DNA of 7,757 bases from UBA2256 sp964453055 (GTDB lineage Bacteria > Spirochaetota > Spirochaetia > Treponematales > Rectinemataceae): assembly GCA_964453055.1 (NCBI GenBank), contig CAYVOD010000077.1, positions 1-7,757 on the forward strand. Reading direction: 5' to 3'. The notes below the pieces were generated by a model, which was given only the letters and a program-made list of their open reading frames with translations, ran no database searches and was not told the origin of the DNA. This document shows positions 1 to 5,978 of the stretch, piece after piece. The position numbers and the translations under genes were made by a program. Within the stretch, counting starts at the first letter, position 1; each line of letters opens with the position of its first letter.

Positions 1-52
1 GATCTCGGCTGCGGGGCCGGACGCGACGCCTCGCCAACAATCTTCGACGCAC

Positions 53-982
53 TTAGCTGGGGCTTCTCAGGGCGCGCTTTCTGGTGAAAACGTAGATGAT
101 CACCGCGGAGATCACCCCCGCGAAGGCCATGAGGAGGGCAGCCGTAGGCTTTTCCCCGTATATGGTTATGCCTATGAAGAGCTGGCCGCAGGGCGACACG
201 TACTGGATGAAGCCCATCTTCTGCAGGCTGATGCTGTTGGCCGCCTGGGCGAAGAAGAAGAGAGGTACCGCGGTGACCACTCCGGCCAGGGCGAGGAGGA
301 TCGTCGTCAGGGCTCCGTCGTTCCAGAAGGCCCCGGCCCCGGCGGCCTGCTGTGACAAAAGAAAGGCCAGCGCGAAGGGCGCGGCGATGAAGGTCTCCAC
401 GGCGAGACTTATCAGCGGCTCGATGCCCACCCGCTTCTTCAACGCGCCGTAGATCGCGAAGGTGACGGCCAAGAGCAGGCTCACCCAGGGCACCGAGCCG
501 TAGAGGATCGCCGCGCCCACGATGCCCGCCGTGGCCAGGGCCACCGCCAGCCTCGTCCAGGAGTCCACCTTTTCCTTGAAAAACAAGGCTCCCAGCAGGA
601 CGGAAACCAGGGGATTTATATAATAGCCCAGCGCCGATTCCACCACCCTGCCGATGTTTACCGCCCAAATGTACAAGCCCCAGTTCGCGGTGACGACGAT
701 CGAGGCGAGGAAGATGATGATTATTTTCTTTCTCTGCTTCAGGAGCTTTCCGATCTCCGGGAACCGTTTCCAGGCCAGCATCAAAATGAAGCAAAAGACC
801 GCCGCCCAAAGGATTCTGTGGGCGAGAATCTGCAAGGCCTCGACATGCTTGAGCTGTTTCCAGTAAAGCGGGAAAAGCCCCCACATTCCATAGGCGGCAA
901 AGGCCGCCAGGGTCCCCCTGGTCTCCGGGGAACGATCCGGACGAGGCGCGGATTTGATAGCGCTGGATTGCATGCCTCGCAT
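53..982 (-). CDS. rarD: RarD-family DMT/EamA permease
   Basis: This is a 309-residue integral membrane protein, close to the usual RarD length of about 300. It belongs to the drug/metabolite (EamA) transporter superfamily, which normally has ten membrane helices in two repeats. Family-typical blocks are AAYGMWGLFPLYWK (residues 29-42), AHRILWA (54-60), ANWGLYIWAVN (99-109) and ESALGYYINPL (115-125), followed by alternating hydrophobic helices to a basic C-terminus. The start at 982 is preferred because AAAAAGG lies 6 nt upstream. The in-frame ATG at 973 has GAGG only 1 nt away. The first 20 or so residues are polar and look like an extension relative to family members. RarD is named from E. 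coli, but its substrate is generally unknown, so amino acid export is only a guess. The gene is transcribed divergently from the liv operon. Confidence 0.9.
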   Translation of the reverse strand: MRGMQSSAIKSAPRPDRSPETRGTLAAFAAYGMWGLFPLYWKQLKHVEALQILAHRILWAAVFCFILMLAWKRFPEIGKLLKQRKKIIIIFLASIVVTANWGLYIWAVNIGRVVESALGYYINPLVSVLLGALFFKEKVDSWTRLAVALATAGIVGAAILYGSVPWVSLLLAVTFAIYGALKKRVGIEPLISLAVETFIAAPFALAFLLSQQAAGAGAFWNDGALTTILLALAGVVTAVPLFFFAQAANSISLQKMGFIQYVSPCGQLFIGITIYGEKPTAALLMAFAGVISAVIIYVFTRKRALRSPS

Positions 983-1006
983 GATATGCCTTTTTGGCTT
1001 TTCTCG

Positions 1007-1029
1007 TCGAGTACTCGAGGTTGTCGAGT
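1007..1029. promoter_or_regulatory. Palindromic putative operator upstream of rarD
   Basis: TCGAGTACTCGA at 1007-1018 is a perfect 12-bp palindrome. The half-site GTCGAGT occurs at 1006-1012 and again at 1023-1029, 17 bp apart in the same orientation, with the inverted copy ACTCGAG at 1013-1019 between them. It lies 25-47 bp upstream of the rarD start, between that start and the TATAAA candidate, where a repressor could act. Operator function is inferred from symmetry and position only. Confidence 0.35.
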
Positions 1030-1111
1030 TTTTGAATATTTATACCCTGTAAATTATTTCTATGCCTTCCTGGCGGCGATGTCGTAAAAACCTTTATAAT
1101 CGGAATTTATT

Positions 1112-1182
1112 TCAAATTTCAAAACGTCGGTATCAAATTTTAAGAGCCGATTGTATCACGGTCCTAAGAATTTGTCAAATTT
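1112..1182 (+). repeat. Three helically phased TCAAATTT repeats
   Basis: The octamer TCAAATTT occurs exactly at 1112-1119, 1133-1140 and 1175-1182. Start-to-start distances are 21 and 42 bp, that is two and four turns of B-DNA, so all copies face the same side of the helix. They lie upstream of the candidate livK -35 box. This layout fits cooperative regulator binding or a phased A-tract bend. The octamer is AT-rich in an AT-rich region, so chance contributes. Confidence 0.4.
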
Positions 1183-1195
1183 TTTTGAATAAATA

Positions 1196-1224
1196 TTGAC
1201 TTCCGGCCTCAGGTAGGTTTCTAT
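1196..1224 (+). promoter_or_regulatory. Candidate livK promoter
   Basis: TTGACT (1196-1201) matches the sigma-70 -35 consensus in five of six positions. At a 17-bp spacing the hexamer is TTCTAT (1219-1224), a weak -10 with only three matches. Transcription would start about 50 nt before livK. The -35 box is also the right arm of an imperfect dyad, GTCAA (1174-1178) with TTGAC (1196-1200), so a bound regulator could block it. No better sigma-70 pair was found nearby. Confidence 0.3.
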
Positions 1225-1257
1225 CAGACAGTACAGAGACTGCGACTACGGTTTATC

Positions 1258-1277
1258 GGAGCGCAGCTCCAAGGAGG
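1258..1277 (+). promoter_or_regulatory. livK Shine-Dalgarno with adjoining hairpin
   Basis: AAGGAGG at 1271-1277 is a near-perfect Shine-Dalgarno ending 4 nt before the livK ATG, and it fixes the start at 1282. Immediately 5' of it, GGAGC (1258-1262) pairs with GCTCC (1266-1270) around the 3-nt loop GCA. The stem stops exactly where the Shine-Dalgarno begins. It would leave the ribosome site open and could protect the 5' end of the mRNA. Confidence 0.6.
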
Positions 1278-1281
1278 AATC

Positions 1282-2397
1282 ATGAAACGTCTTTCCCTCA
1301 TTCTGGTGCTGGCCCTCGTTGCGGCATCCATTGTCACTGCCCAGGACATCAAGGTCGGAGGCGTAGGTCCTGTAACGGGCGAAGCCGCGACCTTCGGCGT
1401 TTCCACCAAGAACGGCATCATGCTCGCCGCCGAGGAGTGGAACGCCAAGGGCGGCCTGTTCGGCAATAGAAAAGTCCGGATAATCTTCGAAGACGACAAG
1501 GGCGATCCCGCCGAAGGCGCCACCGTCTATACCAAGCTGATCCAGCAGGACAACGTCGTCGCCATCATCGGCACGGTCATGTCCAAGGTGACCCTGGCCG
1601 GAGCCCCCATCGCCCAGGCGGCCGGCGTTCCCATGATCAGCCCCACCTCCACCAACGAGATGGTGACGAAGGTAGGCGACTATATCTACCGCGCCTGCTT
1701 CATCGATCCCTTCCAGGGCACCGTGGGCGCCAATTTCGCCTATAAGGACCTGGGAGCCAGGAAGGCCGCGGCCCTCTTCGATATCGGCAACGACTACACC
1801 AAGGGTCTCGCCGAGAATTTCCGGAACCAGTTCCTCAAGCTCGGCGGACAGGTCGTGGCCTTCGAAGGCCATCCCTTCGGCGCCACGGATTTCAAGGCCC
1901 AGCTCACCAAGATCCTCGCCGGCAAGCCCGACGTGCTCTATGTGTCGGATTACTATAACGACGTCGGCCTCATCGCCAAGCAGGCCAGGGAACTCGGCTT
2001 CACCGGGCCTATGGTAGGCGGCGACGGCTGGGACTCCCCCGACCTGGTCAAGATCGGCGGCAAGGCCGTGGATAACGGATTCTTCACCAACCACTACGCG
2101 GCCGCGGACCCCAGGCCGATAGTCCAGGAATTCGTAAAAAAGTACAAAGCCAAATTCGGCGCAGAGCCGGACGCCCTGGCGACCCTCGCCTATGACGCGG
2201 CCAACATCATGTTCGACGCCATAAAGCGAGCCGGTTCCACCAAGGGTTCGGCCATCCGCGACGCGCTCAAGACCACCAACCTGAACGTCGTATCCGGCCA
2301 GGTCACCTTCGATACCAACCGCAACCCCATCAAGTCCGCGGTAATCATCGAAATGAAGGACGGGAAGCAGGTCTACAAGACCACGGTCAATCCGTAA
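1282..2397 (+). CDS. livK: Periplasmic branched-chain amino acid type binding protein
   Basis: This 371-residue type I periplasmic binding protein (LivJ/LivK group, Peripla_BP_6) captures substrate for the downstream permease. Residues 1-20 form a signal peptide: basic MKR, a hydrophobic core, then a VTA|Q cleavage site. No lipobox cysteine is present, so the mature protein should be soluble in the periplasm. Family features are the first strand IKVGGVGPVTG (23-33), the helix FGVSTKNGIMLAAEEWNAKGG (38-58), GDPAEGA (74-80), the ligand-loop segment SPTSTNE (120-126) and YDAANIMFDAIKRAG (304-318). Order and length are normal. It is first in the liv operon and is followed by two hairpins, which suits a highly expressed binding protein. 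The ligand is probably Leu, Ile or Val, but this family also binds other amino acids, amides and aromatics, so specificity is uncertain. Confidence 0.92.
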   Translation: MKRLSLILVLALVAASIVTAQDIKVGGVGPVTGEAATFGVSTKNGIMLAAEEWNAKGGLFGNRKVRIIFEDDKGDPAEGATVYTKLIQQDNVVAIIGTVMSKVTLAGAPIAQAAGVPMISPTSTNEMVTKVGDYIYRACFIDPFQGTVGANFAYKDLGARKAAALFDIGNDYTKGLAENFRNQFLKLGGQVVAFEGHPFGATDFKAQLTKILAGKPDVLYVSDYYNDVGLIAKQARELGFTGPMVGGDGWDSPDLVKIGGKAVDNGFFTNHYAAADPRPIVQEFVKKYKAKFGAEPDALATLAYDAANIMFDAIKRAGSTKGSAIRDALKTTNLNVVSGQVTFDTNRNPIKSAVIIEMKDGKQVYKTTVNP

Positions 2398-2410
2398 TCT
2401 CTGACGAGAC

Positions 2411-2442
2411 AGGGAGGGCATGCCTGCCCTCCCTCCCCTTTT
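2411..2442 (+). terminator. Terminator or attenuator hairpin after livK (first)
   Basis: AGGGAGGGCA (2411-2420) pairs perfectly with TGCCCTCCCT (2425-2434) around a TGCC loop, giving a 10-bp stem with seven G-C pairs. It begins 13 nt after the livK stop. The tail is CCCCTTTT, a short U-run displaced by four Cs, so termination is probably partial. It may also act as a 3' stabiliser of livK mRNA. Confidence 0.7.
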
Positions 2443-2444
2443 CG

Positions 2445-2480
2445 GCCGCCTCGGCGAGGTTTTTACGCCGAGGCGGCTTT
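2445..2480 (+). terminator. Terminator or attenuator hairpin after livK (second)
   Basis: GCCGCCTCGGCG (2445-2456) pairs perfectly with CGCCGAGGCGGC (2466-2477) around a 9-nt loop containing a T5 tract, giving a 12-bp stem with eleven G-C pairs. TTT follows directly, then GCCTT, so the U-run is poor. Coming only 2 nt after the first hairpin tail, it forms a tandem barrier between livK and livH. Confidence 0.7.
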
Positions 2481-2578
2481 GCCTTGCTCGACAAAGGGCC
2501 GATCAACAAGGCATAGTAGTACCACGCACGTGAGTTCCAGCCCTGCGACGCCGGGATTTACGGAAAGGAAAGCCCAGA

Positions 2579-3490
2579 ATGGGAGCAATATTCAACGCCC
2601 AACAGATCGTTAACGGCCTCCAGGTAGGCTCGATCTACGCACTCATCGCCCTCGGCTACACCATGGTGTACGGCATAGTGCGCCTCATCAATTTCGCCCA
2701 TGGCGATTTCTACATGCTCGGCGCTTACGCGGCATATGGAACGTTTTTCGCCTTCAACGCCCTCTTCGTAGGCAAGACCGGCCTCATGGCCTTCGTCGTC
2801 CTCATCGCCTCCATGGCGGCGGGCGGCATTATAGCCCTGCTGGCCAATCGCCTGGCCTACAAGCCCCTGCGCTACAAGCCGAAGCTCTCCTCCCTCATAA
2901 CGGCCATCGGCGTTTCCATGTTCCTGGAATACTTCCTCTCGGCCCTTCCGGCCGTGGGTCCTTCCTATCGTTCCTTTCCCGACATCCTCCCCAGGGTGAA
3001 CATCAGCCTGGGCAACGCCACCATATCCAATTACGTGATAATCGACATCGTCGTGGCGGCCGTGCTCATGGTCGGGCTGACCCTGCTGGTGAAAAAGACC
3101 ACCTTGGGCAAGGCCATGCGCGCCGTGTCCCAGGACAAGGACGCGGCAAGGCTCATGGGCATCGATATCGAAAAGGTGATCGCCTTCACCTTCCTTATCG
3201 GAGGCTCCTTCGCCGGCGCCGCCGGCCTGCTGGCGGGCATGACCTACCCCCGGATCGTGCCCTACATGGGCATACAGCCTGGCCTCAAGGCCTTCATCGC
3301 CGCCGTCCTCGGCGGAATCGGCAACATACCCGGCGCTGTTTTGGGAGCTTATATAATGGGCCTGGCCGAGACCTTCGCCTCGGCCTACAACTCCCTGATC
3401 GGAGAGGGCATCGCCTTCGCGATCCTCATCGTCGTTCTCCTGGTGAGGCCCCGCGGCCTCTTGGGCGAAAAATTCGCCGACAAGATATAG
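2579..3490 (+). CDS. livH: Branched-chain amino acid ABC permease LivH
   Basis: This 303-residue inner-membrane permease is one of two subunits that form the LIV-type channel. It has the family opening QQIVNGLQVGSIYALIALGY (8-27) and the signature MVYGIVRLINFAHGDFYMLGAY (29-50). GKAMRAVSQDKDAARLMGI (177-195) is the cytoplasmic loop expected to contact the ATPase. GGIGNIPGAVLGA (245-257) and the terminal RPRGLLGE are also typical. The length is normal. AAAGGA at 2564-2569 is the ribosome site and sits 9 nt before the ATG. The gene lies 181 nt after livK, beyond the two hairpins. It is therefore probably read through at a reduced level, or served by a weak internal promoter that I could not identify. 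The next gene, livM, follows after 9 nt. Confidence 0.93.
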   Translation: MGAIFNAQQIVNGLQVGSIYALIALGYTMVYGIVRLINFAHGDFYMLGAYAAYGTFFAFNALFVGKTGLMAFVVLIASMAAGGIIALLANRLAYKPLRYKPKLSSLITAIGVSMFLEYFLSALPAVGPSYRSFPDILPRVNISLGNATISNYVIIDIVVAAVLMVGLTLLVKKTTLGKAMRAVSQDKDAARLMGIDIEKVIAFTFLIGGSFAGAAGLLAGMTYPRIVPYMGIQPGLKAFIAAVLGGIGNIPGAVLGAYIMGLAETFASAYNSLIGEGIAFAILIVVLLVRPRGLLGEKFADKI

Positions 3491-3499
3491 GGGGACGGA

Positions 3500-4219
3500 A
3501 TGAAAAAAATAGGCTTCCCGAAACTATTGATCTTCGTCATCGCATTCTACGCCGCGATACAGGTTCTGTACGGAACCGAGATCCTTAACGGCTATATTCT
3601 CCATATCATCAACCAGTCGCTTATTTACGTGATACTGGCGGTTAGCCTCAACCTGATCAACGGCATCACCGGTCAGTTCTCCCTGGGCCACATGGGCTTC
3701 GCCGGGGTGGGCGCCTACGTTTCGGGCACCATCTCGACATTGGTGTTCAAGATAAACCCCTCCAGCCCCAACGGCATGCTCATCTTCATCTTCGCCATCG
3801 TCGTCGGCGGCCTGGCCGCGGCGCTCGTGGGCTTCCTCATCGGCTTTCCCTCGCTCCGCCTCAAGGGCGACTACCTCGCCATCGTNNNNNNNNNNNNNNN
3901 NNNNNNNNNNNNNNNNNNNNNNNNNNNNNNNNNNNNNNNNNNNNNNNNNNNNNNNNNNNNNNNNNNNNNNNNNNNNNNNNNNNNNGGCGGCGTGGGATCG
4001 ATCACCGGCTCCACGATAGCAGCCTTCGCCCTCACCTTCCTCTCCGAGGGCCTGCGCATAGGCATCCGCGCCATCGCCGACGCCACCGGCCTTCCCATCG
4101 GAGGCGAATGGCGAATGGTCGTCTACTCCCTCCTCCTCATATTCATCATGCTGTTCAAGACCGAGGGCCTCATGGGCACCAAGGAATCCAAGCTCATCAG
4201 GCTCAAGGAGGTGGAGTGA
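3500..4219 (+). CDS. livM: Branched-chain amino acid ABC permease LivM, interrupted by assembly gap
   Basis: This is the second channel subunit of the LIV transporter. The visible N-terminal part (residues 1-129) holds several membrane helices with LAVSLNLINGITGQFSLGHM (46-65) and ends in RLKGDYLAIV, the well-known LivM block. After the gap, GGVGSITGSTIAAF resumes the conserved region near the C-terminus, and the protein ends KLIRLKEVE. About 206 residues are visible. LivM proteins usually have roughly 130-160 residues between these two blocks, whereas the 100 Ns represent only 33. The middle is therefore missing and the N-run is a placeholder. The reading frame happens to stay open across 100 Ns, but that is not evidence of the true gap size. 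GGGGGA overlapping the livH stop is the ribosome site. The stop overlaps the livG start. Confidence 0.88.
   Translation: MKKIGFPKLLIFVIAFYAAIQVLYGTEILNGYILHIINQSLIYVILAVSLNLINGITGQFSLGHMGFAGVGAYVSGTISTLVFKINPSSPNGMLIFIFAIVVGGLAAALVGFLIGFPSLRLKGDYLAIXXXXXXXXXXXXXXXXXXXXXXXXXXXXXXXXXXGGVGSITGSTIAAFALTFLSEGLRIGIRAIADATGLPIGGEWRMVVYSLLLIFIMLFKTEGLMGTKESKLIRLKEVE
3886..3985. other. Assembly gap of 100 Ns
   Basis: Exactly 100 consecutive Ns lie inside livM. A round 100 is the usual placeholder for a gap of unknown length. Comparison with the LivM family layout implies that about 390-480 bp of coding sequence are missing here rather than 100. Confidence 0.97.
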
Positions 4220-4221
4220 TG
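4205..4221 (+). promoter_or_regulatory. livG ribosome site and livM-livG TGATG overlap
   Basis: AAGGAGG at 4205-4211 lies inside the last livM codons, 7 nt before ATG 4219-4221. That ATG shares its A with the livM TGA stop. This selects 4219 as the livG start over an in-frame upstream codon at 4108 and indicates translational coupling. Confidence 0.85.
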
Positions 4222-4989
4222 CCGGCGCTGCTTTCCATCAAGGGGATGACCCACTTCTTCGGCGGCCTCAAGGCCGTATCCAATTTCAGCTACGATATAC
4301 CCGAGGGGGTCATCTACGGGCTCATCGGCCCCAACGGCTCGGGCAAGACCACTACCTTCAACCTGATCACAGGCATCTACAGCCCTACCGAGGGCAAGAT
4401 ACTTTTCAAGGACAAGGATATAACCGGAGCAAAGCCCTATAAAATCGTCCAATCGGGAATCGCCAGGACCTTCCAGAACCTGCGCATTTTCTCCAGCCTC
4501 ACGGCCTTGGACAATATAAAGATCGCCAAGCACTTCGGCTCCAAATCCGGCCTGGCCACCTCGGTGCTTCGCCTGCCCTCCTTCATGAACGAGGAAAGGC
4601 TCATAAAGAAGGAGTCGCTGGAGCTTCTAGACCTGATGCATCTTTCCCACAGGGCCAAGGAAAGCGCCAAGAACCTCCCCTACGGGGAACTCAGGCGCCT
4701 GGAGATCGCCCGCGCCCTGGCGACCAAGCCCCAGCTTCTGCTGCTCGACGAGCCCGCCGCGGGCATGAATCCCAAGGAAGTCGAGGAGCTCATGGGGCTT
4801 ATCACCCACATACGAAAGGAATTCAAGGTGACCGTCTTCCTCATCGAACATCACATGCAGGTCGTCATGGGGATCTGCGAGTACATCAAGGTAATAGACT
4901 TTGGCGAGACCATCGCCGAGGGCATACCCGAAGCGGTCGCCAAGGAGCCCAGGGTCCTGGAAGCCTACCTTGGAAAGCGGGGCGCCTGA
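4219..4989 (+). CDS. livG: Branched-chain amino acid ABC transporter ATPase LivG
   Basis: This 256-residue cytoplasmic ABC ATPase is one of the two nucleotide-binding subunits of the transporter. Walker A is GPNGSGKT (37-44). The Q-loop is TFQN with Gln86, and ARTFQNLRIF is typical of LivG. The signature helix is LPYGELRRLEIARAL (153-167), the LivG form of the ABC signature rather than LSGGQ. Walker B is LLLLDEP (173-179) with catalytic Glu178, and the switch histidine is His211 in IEHHM. The insertion with FMNEERLIKKESLELLD (122-138) and the C-terminal EPRVLEAYLG are also LivG hallmarks. The start is fixed at 4219 by the strong ribosome site and by homology beginning at MPALLSIKGMTHFFGG. An open frame extends upstream to 4108, but that part is an out-of-frame reading of livM. 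The end overlaps livF as TGATG. Confidence 0.94.
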   Translation: MPALLSIKGMTHFFGGLKAVSNFSYDIPEGVIYGLIGPNGSGKTTTFNLITGIYSPTEGKILFKDKDITGAKPYKIVQSGIARTFQNLRIFSSLTALDNIKIAKHFGSKSGLATSVLRLPSFMNEERLIKKESLELLDLMHLSHRAKESAKNLPYGELRRLEIARALATKPQLLLLDEPAAGMNPKEVEELMGLITHIRKEFKVTVFLIEHHMQVVMGICEYIKVIDFGETIAEGIPEAVAKEPRVLEAYLGKRGA

Positions 4990-5693
4990 TGCTAGTCGTA
5001 AAAAATCTGAAGGTTAACTACGGCAAGATCGAAGCCATAAAGGACGTGTCCTTCGAGGTGCCCGACGGCAAGATCGTCACCCTGATCGGCGCCAACGGCG
5101 CCGGCAAGACCACGACGCTGCGCGCCCTCTCGGGCCTGGAGAAGACCTCCGGCGGCAGCATCGTCCTGGACGGCGTGGATATCACCAACAAGGAAGCTCA
5201 CAAGATGGTCCCCCTTGGGATCAGCCACGTTCCCGAAGGCCGCAAGATATTCCCCACTCTCACGGTTCGAGAAAACCTGGAACTGGCGGGCTGGACCGTA
5301 AAGGACAAGAAGCTGGTCAAGGATCGCATAGAGGAAGTCTTCGAGCTCTTCCCGAGGATCAAGGAAAGGGCGGCGCAGCTGGGCGGCACCCTCTCGGGCG
5401 GCGAACAGCAGATGCTGGCCGTGGGCAGGGGAATCGTCACCGGCGGCAAGATCCTCTTGCTGGACGAGCCCTCAATGGGCCTTGCCCCCGTCCTGGTGGA
5501 CGAAATCTTCTCCCAGATCCTCGCCATCAACAAGAAGGGCACCACTATTCTCCTGGTCGAGCAGAACGCCGCCGAGGCCCTGGAAATCGCCGATTTCGCC
5601 TATGTCCTGGAGGTGGGCTACACCACCCTCCACGGCCCGGCCAAGGAAATCGCCGAAGATCCCAGAGTCCGCGAGGCGTATTTGGGCGTTTGA
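4989..5693 (+). CDS. livF: Branched-chain amino acid ABC transporter ATPase LivF
   Basis: This 234-residue cytoplasmic ABC ATPase is the partner of LivG. Walker A is GANGAGKT (34-41), with the family block GISHVPEGRKIFPTLTVRENL (77-97) downstream. The signature is LSGGEQQ (135-141) and Walker B is ILLLDEP (155-161) with Glu160, followed by SMGLAPVLV. In VEQN (190-193) Gln192 stands where most ABC ATPases have the switch histidine. This is normal for LivF and is not a defect. The C-terminal DPRVREAYLGV is typical. The ATG overlaps the livG stop, and only a weak ribosome site (GGAAAG near 4972) precedes it, so translation probably depends on coupling. No convincing terminator follows, and the operon's 3' end is not obvious. 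Confidence 0.94.
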   Translation: MLVVKNLKVNYGKIEAIKDVSFEVPDGKIVTLIGANGAGKTTTLRALSGLEKTSGGSIVLDGVDITNKEAHKMVPLGISHVPEGRKIFPTLTVRENLELAGWTVKDKKLVKDRIEEVFELFPRIKERAAQLGGTLSGGEQQMLAVGRGIVTGGKILLLDEPSMGLAPVLVDEIFSQILAINKKGTTILLVEQNAAEALEIADFAYVLEVGYTTLHGPAKEIAEDPRVREAYLGV

Positions 5694-5978
5694 TCCCGGG
5701 AAGGACAAGCGGCTATGTTTAAAGTGTGAAGCGCCCGTAGTATCCTGAGTTCGACGGGACTCGGGAGCCGGTGGCAGGCAGTCTGTTATCCGAAAAGCTA
5801 CATTCCTGGAAGGTTCAAGGATAACCTTGACGACAAGAATCACCTAAACCGGCCATCGAATATCTGCAATGCGGCGCATCAATGAAGGTCTGGTGTGACC
5901 GCGGATAGGAGATTTAGCGTACTTGTGGGCGCATCAAAAGTCTCCCGGTTCCCTTTTCATTGAGGTGAGGAGGGACGT
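5694..5978. other. Non-coding stretch with small hairpins, origin unknown
   Basis: These 285 bases lie between livF and the IS remnant. I find no plausible gene on either strand, and base composition is intermediate between the flanks. Several short perfect hairpins are visible: CCCGT 5734-5738 with ACGGG 5754-5758, TCAAGG 5815-5820 with CCTTGA 5825-5830 around ATAA, ATGCGGCGCAT near 5869, and GGTC/GACC near 5888-5901. GTGTGAAGCGCCC near 5724 loosely resembles the GUGYG 5' end of bacterial group II introns. A truncated intron domain I or another structured RNA is therefore possible but unproven. No N-terminal transposase sequence could be recognised in any frame. Confidence 0.4.
5967..5978 (+). 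promoter_or_regulatory. Strong Shine-Dalgarno before truncated transposase ORF
   Basis: GAGGAGGG at 5967-5974 sits 4 nt before ATG 5979, and an in-frame TGA lies at 5961. The remaining catalytic half of the transposase could therefore be translated as a stand-alone protein. Given its position at the likely truncation junction, this may be a coincidence of the flanking purine-rich DNA. Confidence 0.45.

Larger units (their letters stand above)
983..1281. promoter_or_regulatory. Divergent rarD/livK control region
   Basis: This intergenic region separates two divergent genes and should hold both promoters. It is clearly AT-richer than the flanking genes, especially at 1031-1060 and 1091-1200. 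On the minus strand, TATAAA at 1044-1039 could be a rarD -10 box, but I see no good -35 box. On the plus strand, a TTGACT at 1196-1201 is the best -35 candidate for livK. Repeats and a palindrome inside the region are listed separately. I see no small ORF with a ribosome binding site here. Confidence 0.6.

Noticed and set aside
1..52. Possible gene fragment at the left edge
   Set aside because: It is too short, with no recognisable motif. The sequence starts with GATC, which could be incidental.
96..452. Plus-strand open frame opposite rarD
   Set aside because: It is a shadow of the rarD coding strand with no ribosome site or recognisable domain.
1246..2421. Long minus-strand open frame of 391 codons covering livK
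   Set aside because: It is antisense to a clear LivK with signal peptide and ribosome site. Its translation is rich in Gly, Asp and Val with no recognisable motif, as expected from GC-rich codon bias.
4108..4218. Upstream extension of livG to 4108
   Set aside because: The extra 37 residues are an out-of-frame reading of livM. The ribosome site at 4205-4211 and family homology place the start at 4219.
4849..4857. LivG HHM in place of the more common HDM after the switch histidine as a defect
   Set aside because: The catalytic switch histidine (His211) is retained and this substitution occurs in related ATPases, so it is not a sign of inactivation.
5472..5843. Minus-strand open frame over the end of livF and the spacer
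   Set aside because: Most of it is antisense to livF. The spacer part shows no protein-like pattern.
5694..5978. tRNA gene or CRISPR array in the spacer
   Set aside because: No cloverleaf with a GGTTCGA-type T-loop and acceptor stem can be drawn, and there are no regularly spaced direct repeats.
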